DNA of 10,279 nt from an uncultured Bacteroidales bacterium. GTDB lineage: Bacteria > Bacteroidota > Bacteroidia > Bacteroidales > UBA932. The notes beneath the pieces were generated by a model that made no database searches, was not told where the DNA came from, and was given only the letters and a program-made list of their open reading frames with translations. The DNA lies in contig CAMHFA010000022.1 in assembly GCA_946184255.1 (NCBI GenBank), positions 1 to 10,279 on the forward strand. The letters are read 5' to 3'. This document shows positions 1 to 5,832 of this stretch, in pieces (positions within the stretch are counted from its first letter, which is position 1; each line of letters starts with the position of its first letter). The translations under genes were made by a program, and so were the position numbers.

Positions 1-4
1 GGTC

Positions 5-23
5 ACGATAAAAGGTTTATCGT
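5..23. repeat. Perfect 8-bp inverted repeat near the window edge
   Basis: ACGATAAA (5-12) and TTTATCGT (16-23) are exact reverse complements around a 3-base loop (AGG). No run of T follows, so it is not a clear intrinsic terminator. It may be the end of a structure belonging to a gene to the left of the window, or a protein-binding palindrome. The pairing is seen directly; the role is unknown. Confidence 0.6.
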
Positions 24-32
24 TGCTTGATA

Positions 33-97
33 GACACCTCTGGTGGCCGATAGGCCAGAATAACAATCAAATCGTGGCCTGTCGACCACCTTCTGTC
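33..97. repeat. Long imperfect stem-loop (16-bp core stem)
   Basis: The left arm at 42-57 (GGTGGCCGATAGGCCA) pairs with the right arm at 75-90 (TGGCCTGTCGACCACC). This gives 14 Watson-Crick pairs, one possible G-U pair and one mismatch, around a 17-base AT-rich loop (58-74). An outer GACA (33-36) can pair with TGTC (94-97) across a 5/3-base internal loop. Each arm can also fold on itself: TGGCC/GGCCA at 44-57, and a weaker hairpin at 75-88, so two alternative folds are possible. No T tract follows the stem. It could be a terminator-like structure for an upstream gene, a small structured RNA, or a mobile-element end; the sequence does not decide between these. Confidence 0.6.
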
Positions 98-131
98 AGT
101 TGAGTATAGTAATCAGTAAGCAGATTATATC

Positions 132-151
132 CAAAAGTGCTACACCTTTTG
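132..151. promoter_or_regulatory. Inverted repeat overlapping the deoD -33 element
   Basis: CAAAAG (132-137) and CTTTTG (146-151) form a perfect 6-bp inverted repeat with an 8-base spacer; TG/CA at 138-139/143-144 could extend the pairing with one bulged base. The right arm contains the TTTG proposed as the -33 promoter element. A regulator bound here would occlude the promoter, so this is a possible operator. The repeat is seen; its function is inferred. Confidence 0.3.
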
Positions 152-178
152 AATACTGTAAACATTTATTTATCTTTA
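148..178 (+). promoter_or_regulatory. Candidate Bacteroidota promoter for deoD
   Basis: TTTG at 148-151 is followed, after exactly 19 bases, by TATCTTTA at 171-178. This matches the Bacteroides sigma-ABfr consensus TTTG-N19-21-TAnnTTTG except for the last base of the -7 box. It would start transcription a few bases downstream, near 182-185, giving an untranslated leader of about 45-50 bases before deoD. TAACTTTT at 177-184 is a weaker alternative with poorer spacing. No experimental support is available from the sequence. Confidence 0.45.
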
Positions 179-184
179 ACTTTT

Positions 185-201
185 GAAGTGTGTTGCACTT
201 C
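185..201 (+). promoter_or_regulatory. Small hairpin at the start of the deoD leader
   Basis: GAAGTG (185-190) and CACTTC (196-201) are perfect reverse complements around a 5-base loop (TGTTG). If transcription starts at the proposed promoter, this hairpin lies at or very near the 5' end of the deoD transcript, where it could stabilise the mRNA. No U-run follows, so it is not a terminator. Its role is an inference. Confidence 0.35.
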
Positions 202-231
202 CAAGTAGAATTCACCACCACATAATGCGTT

Positions 232-945
232 ATGAAAGAAAATAATACCCCTACACCCCACATCGGAGCAAAATGCGGCGAGATAGCCGAGACAGTGATC
301 ATGGCGGGAGATCCCTTAAGGGTCAAGTTCATGGCAGAAAAATATCTCGAGAATCCTGTGTGCTTCAATGAAGTGAGAGGCATGCTGGGATACACCGGAA
401 CTTATAAAGGCAAACCCGTCAGCATGATGGGTCACGGCATGGGCATGCCGTCGATCGGCCTGTACACCTATGAACTCTTCCATTTCTACGGTGTGAAGAC
501 CATAATCCGTGTCGGCAGTGCCGGTGCCTACACCCGTGATCTTAAAGTCGGAGACCTGGTGATCGCCGAAGGAGCATGCACCGATTCCAACTACGGTGAT
601 CAGTATGAACTTGGTGGAGTCTTCGCTCCCATAGGGGATTTCGGCCTCCTGCGGGCGGCCGCTGATTCCTGTGACCGAATGGGTTACCGTTACAAAGTAG
701 GTAACGTCTTGTCTTCCGATGTCTTCTACAGGGAGAATCCCCGGACCGAAAGATGGATTTCCATGGGTGTCCTTGCTGTCGAAATGGAAGTTGCGGCATT
801 GTATTTCAACGCTGCACGCAGCGGTAACCGTGCCCTCGGGATCCTTACCATCTCCGACCACTTGCTTACCGGTGAAGTCACCACCTCGGAGGAACGTCAG
901 AAGACCTTCACCCAGATGATGGACGTTGCCCTTTCGGTGATTTAA
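232..945 (+). CDS. deoD: Purine nucleoside phosphorylase, DeoD type
   Basis: This cytoplasmic enzyme cleaves purine (deoxy)ribonucleosides with phosphate to give the free base and (deoxy)ribose-1-phosphate, in nucleoside salvage. The 237-residue product has the length of hexameric PNP (E. coli DeoD, 239 residues) and aligns with it end to end, shifted by five residues. It has the TPHIGA start region, the phosphate-binding [27 protein letters not shown] and IIRVGSAGA. It has VEMEVAA with E184-M185-E186 for sugar binding, and TISDHLLT with catalytic D209, followed by R222 in ERQKTF. D209 and R222 correspond to E. coli D204 and R217, so the enzyme looks intact. The ATG at 232 places TPHIGA correctly; a Shine-Dalgarno sequence is not evident, as is usual in Bacteroidota. 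The gene appears monocistronic, with a candidate promoter at 148-178. It ends 17 bp from the converging glycosidase gene, and I see no hairpin terminator in that gap. Confidence 0.96.
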   Translation: MKENNTPTPHIGAKCGEIAETVIMAGDPLRVKFMAEKYLENPVCFNEVRGMLGYTGTYKGKPVSMMGHGMGMPSIGLYTYELFHFYGVKTIIRVGSAGAYTRDLKVGDLVIAEGACTDSNYGDQYELGGVFAPIGDFGLLRAAADSCDRMGYRYKVGNVLSSDVFYRENPRTERWISMGVLAVEMEVAALYFNAARSGNRALGILTISDHLLTGEVTTSEERQKTFTQMMDVALSVI

Positions 946-962
946 GTTTTCCTGGAATAACC

Positions 963-2705
963 TTACTCTTCAGATAATTCCACTTCTTCAGGGAGTTCCA
1001 CCTTCGAAGAAATCTGTCCGTCAGGCCGCCTGCTGTGAGTGACATGGATCACTCCATAGGGGGTGGGGAAACTGCCTTCAACCCATTTCAGATTTCCGAG
1101 ATGGGGCTTGATCCTTACCTTCCTGAAACCGGGCTCGGCTGGTTCCACTCCAAGGATGTGCTGGCTCAGCCATGCTGTAGGACCGGATGCCCATCCGTGG
1201 CAGAAACTGTGGCGGAGGCCAACGTAGCAGTAGGCTCCGCCGTCGGCATGGATGTCGAACTTCCCTTCCGGTACGAATTCGTCGATCCTGGCGGCATTCT
1301 TGGAGTCCTCATAATTGAAATCTTCCCAGAATGTTGTTGCCCCGAGATCCAGCATCTTTCCCCAATACTCGGAAATCAGATTGATAGCATCGGCATAGTC
1401 CCCGCTCTTGGCAAGAGCCTCAAGCATGTAGTAGCCCATGAATGAGGTGAAATCCTTGGCTCCGTCCTTGACTATTACGTTCTTGGCGGTCTTCCCGTCA
1501 ATCATTCCCTGGATCGCCAGGAGTGCGGCTGCTTCCTTGTTGCCCTTATGGTCAGGGACATAAGTCTTGAGCCTGGCGGCGACGTCCTTGCATTCCCGGC
1601 TCAAAGCCGGTTCGGAAAGCCATCCTGCAAGTTCGGAGCCTGCCTCAAGGGCCCTGACAGTCAGTGCCTGGAGTCCTGCATGGATGGCATCCGGATTGTC
1701 GTTAGTCGGCCAGTCAATGAACCGCCCGTCCTTGTAGTTCTCCTTGTTCCCATCGACATTCTTCATCACGTTGCGCAGAAGCTCTGTCAGGTAGGCCTTC
1801 TGCGCGGAAAGATAATCCTTGTCACCGTAGTACCAGTAGAGATGGTTCTGGATGATGATCCACCAGAGGGAGTAGGAGCAGATCCCGTTCATCCACGAGG
1901 ATGCTGGGGTCTTGTCACGTACATAGTCAAGGCTCTTTCGGACGACATCATGGTTCCCGAAGACTGTGTTCACCGTCATTACCTCGGGATGCATGTCTCC
2001 GATCCAGACGAGACGGTCCCTTTTTATGCCGTCCCACAGGTAGTCCTGCATGTTCAGATGTACGGTGTAGGCACCGGTCTCCCAGATCTTGTTGATCCTT
2101 TCGTCATCACACTTGAAGGATCCGAGCCATGGGATGTCCCTGTATCTGGACACAGCCCTTATCGCTCGGACGGGGACTTCGACGTCCTTAGAGACCAGGT
2201 CAATCCTGAGGAAGCGGAAGCCGGTCTCACCTATCACTGCGGAGCCAAGCCATGGAACCGCAGTCTCAAAATCGCGTACAGAATGGTCGTTAGTCGCGGT
2301 TGATTCTTCGGCATTCACGTCGCTCATCGCTTCCGAAACTGATTCACCGAAGCACAGGTGGAATATGGCTGCGGAGTGGTCATCCGATATAGAACGGACG
2401 ATCTGGACTCCGCCCTGGATTTCCTTGCCGAAGTCAAGGAGTACGGAAGCCTTCCCGTCCTTGGTTGTCTTGAAGACAGTGACATCAGGCTCATCTGTCG
2501 AGACCTGACCGACATAGGGTGCCATTAGGTTTTCACTGCCGGAGACATATCCTTCTGTCTTCATCACCCTGACAGGAGTGAGGTATTCTTCTACGAATTC
2601 CGATTCCTTCTTCTGGGTCTGCCGTGGATTTTGTGCCTTTGCCGGGAAGGTTCCGGCAATCATGCCGCAGAGTGTGGCAACCAAACAAAGAGTAGCTTTC
2701 TTCAT
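963..2705 (-). CDS. Secreted alpha-L-rhamnosidase-like glycosidase (GH78-type)
   Basis: This is probably an exo-glycosidase releasing L-rhamnose or a related sugar outside the cytoplasm. An N-terminal signal peptide (KK, then a hydrophobic stretch, AKA before Q25) suggests Sec export; no lipobox is clear. Residues ~60-190 look like a beta-sandwich. Residues ~200-515 form the six-hairpin (alpha/alpha)6 catalytic domain, and ~515-570 the C-terminal beta domain (EPGFRKVRIKP). The GH78 signature around DGIKRDRLVWIGD gives D225, D230 and D237, spaced like D567, E572 and D579 of Bacillus RhaB. TFWED supplies a probable general base, E461, and FCHGW carries H503. At 580 residues it is much shorter than many GH78 enzymes (about 900 or more) and lacks their extra N-terminal sandwich domains. 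D230 sits where classical enzymes have Glu as general acid, so it may belong to a divergent subgroup with another substrate. The start is fixed by the signal peptide. It is transcribed divergently from the PHP/aldolase operon. Confidence 0.85.
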   Translation of the reverse strand: MKKATLCLVATLCGMIAGTFPAKAQNPRQTQKKESEFVEEYLTPVRVMKTEGYVSGSENLMAPYVGQVSTDEPDVTVFKTTKDGKASVLLDFGKEIQGGVQIVRSISDDHSAAIFHLCFGESVSEAMSDVNAEESTATNDHSVRDFETAVPWLGSAVIGETGFRFLRIDLVSKDVEVPVRAIRAVSRYRDIPWLGSFKCDDERINKIWETGAYTVHLNMQDYLWDGIKRDRLVWIGDMHPEVMTVNTVFGNHDVVRKSLDYVRDKTPASSWMNGICSYSLWWIIIQNHLYWYYGDKDYLSAQKAYLTELLRNVMKNVDGNKENYKDGRFIDWPTNDNPDAIHAGLQALTVRALEAGSELAGWLSEPALSRECKDVAARLKTYVPDHKGNKEAAALLAIQGMIDGKTAKNVIVKDGAKDFTSFMGYYMLEALAKSGDYADAINLISEYWGKMLDLGATTFWEDFNYEDSKNAARIDEFVPEGKFDIHADGGAYCYVGLRHSFCHGWASGPTAWLSQHILGVEPAEPGFRKVRIKPHLGNLKWVEGSFPTPYGVIHVTHSRRPDGQISSKVELPEEVELSEE

Positions 2706-2710
2706 GTTTA

Positions 2711-2741
2711 CAAAGATAGATAATTCGAGGATTATTGCTAA
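2711..2741 (-). promoter_or_regulatory. Candidate promoter for the rhamnosidase-like gene
   Basis: On the minus strand, TTAG (2741-2738) is followed after 19 bases by TATCTTTG (2718-2711). The -7 box is a perfect match to TAnnTTTG and the -33 box matches TTTG in three of four positions. Only five bases (TAAAC) separate the -7 box from the ATG at 2705. A transcript from here would therefore start at or almost at the start codon. The -33 box overlaps the -7 box of the opposing promoter at 2739-2746. Confidence 0.5.
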
Positions 2742-2746
2742 CTTTG
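2739..2746 (+). promoter_or_regulatory. Candidate -7 element for the PHP/aldolase operon
   Basis: TAACTTTG is a perfect match to the Bacteroides -7 consensus TAnnTTTG and lies 24 bases before the ATG at 2771. No TTTG is found 19-21 bases upstream, so the -33 half is weak or replaced by an activator. The element is back to back with the minus-strand promoter in a 65-bp intergenic region, so the two promoters probably compete or share a regulator. Confidence 0.4.
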
Positions 2747-2770
2747 AATGACTAAAACCATAACTGAATC

Positions 2771-3868
2771 ATGACCATTTTCGACGTCAACGCCCATCTT
2801 CACACACCCTATTCCTTCAGTGCCTTTTCCGATGTGGACCAGGCTCTTGACATGGCTGCCTCCGAGGGTGTCAAAGTGGTGGGAATAAATGACTTTTACA
2901 GTACTGATGGCTATGGTGCCTGGAGCGAGGGCTGCTCTGCCAGGCATCTTTGCCCGATGTTCAATATTGAATTCATATCACTTAACAGCGAGGATCAAGC
3001 TGCTGGTTTGAGGGTCAACGATCCCAATAATCCCGGCCGTACCTACATTAGCGGAAAGGGGCTGGCCTGCCCGGTAATCCTGAAGGGGAGGGAAGCGAAA
3101 CTTCTTGACGATGTCAGAAAAGAATCCAACCTTCAGGTTGAAAGGATGTGCGGTAAATTGAATGCCCACCTGGATGCCGTTGGTGCGGGCTTCAATCTTG
3201 ATTTCAGGAAGATTGTCAGCGAATTGACCAAGGGCTCTGTACGTGAACGCCATCTGGCAAAGGCATTGAGAATGGAGATCGAGGACAGGTTTGATGATGC
3301 CCTTCCTGTGTATGAGAAGATTTTCGGAGGGGTTCCCCTCAAATCATCCCCGGACAACAAGGCTGCGGTCGAGAATGAAATCCGCTCCAGGCTCCTCAAG
3401 GCAGGTGGAGCGGCCTTTGTCCCTGAGGATCCCAAGGCATTCCTCCCGATGGAGACAGTCTGCGAAATCATCAAGGCTGCCGGAGGCATCCCGACCTATC
3501 CTTTCCTTGCTGACAACGCAAAGGGGGACTTCACTGATTTCGAAGGGGATTTGCAGAAGGCTGCCGACACCCTGAAAAAGCGCGGAATCACCTCAGCCGA
3601 ATTCATCACCACCCGTAACACTACCAGGGTCCTTGAAGATTATTCATCATATCTGATGGACGAGGGCTTTACGGTTACATTCGGTTCCGAACACAATACT
3701 CCTGCCCTTGAGCCGATCAAACTGCGCACAAGCGACCATCCGGAAGGCTTGAGCGAAAAGTTGAGGGAGATCAATTTCCGCGGAGCCTGCAAGGTTGTGG
3801 CACATCAGGCAGGTCTCGATTCAGTCGATGCGGGTGCCGAAATAATAATGAAAACAATTATCATTTAG
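2771..3868 (+). CDS. PHP-domain protein, putative metal-dependent phosphoesterase
   Basis: A 365-residue cytoplasmic protein of the PHP (polymerase and histidinol phosphatase) superfamily, whose members are mostly metal-dependent phosphoesterases. The N-terminus has the first PHP motif, HLHTPYS, with H9 and H11, and the fold continues with ALDMAASEGVKVVGIND. Canonical T-D-H is replaced by N40-D41-F42. Around residue 243 the usual His-Pro region reads TYPFLADN. A C-terminal GSEHNTP (E307, H308) may supply further ligands. Residues ~100-215 form a long charged, mostly helical insertion between the PHP motifs. There is no signal peptide or membrane segment. It is first in a three-gene operon, four bases ahead of the aldolase/dehydrogenase, so it probably acts on an intermediate of that pathway, for example as a sugar-phosphate phosphatase. 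The fold is fairly certain; the substrate and even catalytic activity are not. The ATG at 2771 leaves HxH at the usual distance from the N-terminus. Confidence 0.75.
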   Translation: MTIFDVNAHLHTPYSFSAFSDVDQALDMAASEGVKVVGINDFYSTDGYGAWSEGCSARHLCPMFNIEFISLNSEDQAAGLRVNDPNNPGRTYISGKGLACPVILKGREAKLLDDVRKESNLQVERMCGKLNAHLDAVGAGFNLDFRKIVSELTKGSVRERHLAKALRMEIEDRFDDALPVYEKIFGGVPLKSSPDNKAAVENEIRSRLLKAGGAAFVPEDPKAFLPMETVCEIIKAAGGIPTYPFLADNAKGDFTDFEGDLQKAADTLKKRGITSAEFITTRNTTRVLEDYSSYLMDEGFTVTFGSEHNTPALEPIKLRTSDHPEGLSEKLREINFRGACKVVAHQAGLDSVDAGAEIIMKTIII

Positions 3869-3872
3869 GAAT

Positions 3873-5831
3873 ATGTCTGAGATTGACAAGTTGGTGGAAG
3901 TGTCCCGGAAGTACGGCCGGGACGACCGTTATGTGATTGCCGGAGGCGGAAACACTTCGTACAAGAATGAAGAAAGACTCTGGGTAAAGGCCAGTGGCCA
4001 TGCCCTCGCAACTATCGGTGAAGAAGGATTCGCGGTTCTGGACCGTTCCAAGCTCAATCCGATGGGTGAAAAGAAATATAGCAGCAACACTTCTGAAAGG
4101 GAAGAGCAGGTTAAGAACGACCTGGCAGCTGCATGCATAACGAAGGACAGGCGTCCCTCCGTGGAGACTTCCCTTCACAATTGCATGGAGGCGGCCTTTG
4201 TGGTACATCTCCATCCTACCCTTGTCAACGGCCTGATGTGCAGCAAGGATGCCGAGGCCCTGTGCGCCCATTTCTTCCCGGATGCGTTGTATATCCCTTA
4301 CACGGATCCGGGGTACACCCTATTCAAGAAGGTATATGACAGGATAAAATCCTACAGGAAGCAGAACGGGTCTGATCCTAAGGTGATCTTCCTCCAGAAC
4401 CACGGAATCTTCGTCGGAGCTGACACAACGGAAGAGATCGATGAGATCTACGACGGAATCATGTCTAAACTTGAGACGATCGTCAAGCCTCTGCCTGAGG
4501 GGGATGCACCTGTGTGTGACTGTGTAAGCGAGACAGTTCCCGCCATCCGTACGATCCTAAGCCGTTCTGGAAGGGGCTTGAAAACCCTGAAGGTCACCAA
4601 TAATGCTCTGGTCGAAAGCTTCATCCAGGGCAGGGAGGCAGCCGCTTCCATTCTCAAGCCATTCACTCCGGACGGAATCGTCTATTGCAAGAGCGAATAT
4701 ATATTCATCGACCCCAAGGATCCGGAGGACATGGTCAAGCAGGCTGAAAGGAAGATCGAGGCCTATGTCGAAAGGCGTGGGCACACCCCAAAGGTGCTGC
4801 TTATCAAGGGAATAGGACTTGTTGCTGTGGGCTCCAACGCCAAGGAAGCCAAGACTGTCACGGAAGTGTTCCTGGATTCGATGAAGGTGGCATGGTACGC
4901 TTCTTCGTTCGGAGGCGAGCATCCGATGACGCCCCGCCAGATAGCATTCATCGACAATTGGGAAGTCGAGAATTACCGCCGCAAAGTGGCCTCGACCGCC
5001 TCAAAGGGTCGTGTCGAAGGCAAGACCATAATCGTGACGGGTGCTGCCCAGGGATTCGGAGAGGGTATCGCCCGCGAGCTGATCAAGGAAGGCGCAAACA
5101 TAGTGGTTGCCGACCTGAATGAGGTCACTGGAGTCAAGACGGCAGAGGGATTCAACGAGATCGCCGGGGCAAACAAGGCCATCTTCGTGAAGACCAATGT
5201 CGCAGACATGGACAGCCTAAGGAACCTCATCAAAGAGACAGTGGTAAACTTCGGCGCCCTCGATGCCTTTGTCTCCAATGCGGGTGTAGTCCGTGCAGGA
5301 GATCTCGAAGCCATGACTCCGGAGAACTTCGAATTCGTCACCAACATCAACTACAAGGCCTATTTCTTCTGCGCCAAGGTTGCGAGCCATGTGATGAAGG
5401 TAGAGACCGCTCATGATCCTGAGTATTTTGCTGACATAGTCCAGATCAACTCGAAGAGCGGACTGGTGGGAAGCAAGGCCAATTTCGCCTATGCAGGAGG
5501 GAAATTCGGAGGTATAGGACTGACCCAGTCCTTTGCCCTCGAGCTGGCTCCGTTCCGGATCAAGGTCAATTCCATCTGCCCCGGCAACTATTATGACGGT
5601 CCGCTTTGGAGCGACCCGGAGAAAGGCCTGTTCATCCAGTATCTCAAGGCTGGAAAGGCTCCGGGAGCAAAGACAGTGGCCGATGTCAAAGAATATTATC
5701 TCTCAAAAGTGCCCATGCGCAAGGGATGCAACCCGGTGGATGTCTGCAAGGCGATCCTCTATGCCATAGACCAGACCGGCGAGACCGGACAGGCCATCCC
5801 TGTTACGGGCGGCCAGGTAATGCTAGCATAA
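3873..5831 (+). CDS. Bifunctional class II aldolase / short-chain dehydrogenase
   Basis: A 652-residue fusion. Residues ~1-215 form a class II (zinc) aldolase domain. It has GGGNTS near residue 25, E98 in SVETSLHN as probable catalytic acid, and zinc-binding H112 and H114 (VHLHP) and H177 (QNHG). Residues ~385-652 form an SDR domain with the cofactor motif TGAAQGFG at 389-396 and NAG at 469-471. Its catalytic triad is S527, Y540 and K544, with the standard 13-residue Ser-Tyr spacing, and it ends in the usual PVTGGQ segment. Both active sites look intact. The architecture matches the family annotated as bifunctional aldolase/short-chain dehydrogenase, related to RhaEW enzymes that split rhamnulose-1-phosphate and handle lactaldehyde; this protein is slightly shorter and its substrate cannot be read from sequence. 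It would cleave a ketose phosphate and oxidise or reduce a product in one polypeptide. It starts four bases after the PHP stop and ends one base before the next ATG, so co-translation is likely. Confidence 0.88.
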   Translation: MSEIDKLVEVSRKYGRDDRYVIAGGGNTSYKNEERLWVKASGHALATIGEEGFAVLDRSKLNPMGEKKYSSNTSEREEQVKNDLAAACITKDRRPSVETSLHNCMEAAFVVHLHPTLVNGLMCSKDAEALCAHFFPDALYIPYTDPGYTLFKKVYDRIKSYRKQNGSDPKVIFLQNHGIFVGADTTEEIDEIYDGIMSKLETIVKPLPEGDAPVCDCVSETVPAIRTILSRSGRGLKTLKVTNNALVESFIQGREAAASILKPFTPDGIVYCKSEYIFIDPKDPEDMVKQAERKIEAYVERRGHTPKVLLIKGIGLVAVGSNAKEAKTVTEVFLDSMKVAWYASSFGGEHPMTPRQIAFIDNWEVENYRRKVASTASKGRVEGKTIIVTGAAQGFGEGIARELIKEGANIVVADLNEVTGVKTAEGFNEIAGANKAIFVKTNVADMDSLRNLIKETVVNFGALDAFVSNAGVVRAGDLEAMTPENFEFVTNINYKAYFFCAKVASHVMKVETAHDPEYFADIVQINSKSGLVGSKANFAYAGGKFGGIGLTQSFALELAPFRIKVNSICPGNYYDGPLWSDPEKGLFIQYLKAGKAPGAKTVADVKEYYLSKVPMRKGCNPVDVCKAILYAIDQTGETGQAIPVTGGQVMLA

Positions 5832-5832
5832 T

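Noticed and set aside
2..103. Open frame of 33 codons entering from the left edge, possible 3' end of an upstream gene
   Set aside because: Its length is within chance expectation, the residues match nothing I recognise, and the stretch is better described by the inverted repeats that fill it.
946..962. Possible intrinsic terminator between deoD and the rhamnosidase-like gene
   Set aside because: The 17-bp gap has no inverted repeat followed by a T tract in either direction.
1548..2303. Long open frame of 251 codons on the plus strand inside the rhamnosidase-like gene
   Set aside because: It is antisense to a gene with clear signal peptide and GH78 motifs, its translation has no recognisable domain, and such shadows are common opposite genes with GC-rich third positions.
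2748..2774. Eight-codon mini-ORF (MTKTITES) whose stop overlaps the PHP start codon as ATGA
   Set aside because: Its ATG begins only two bases after the proposed -7 box, so it probably lies upstream of or at the transcription start, and an ORF this short arises easily by chance.
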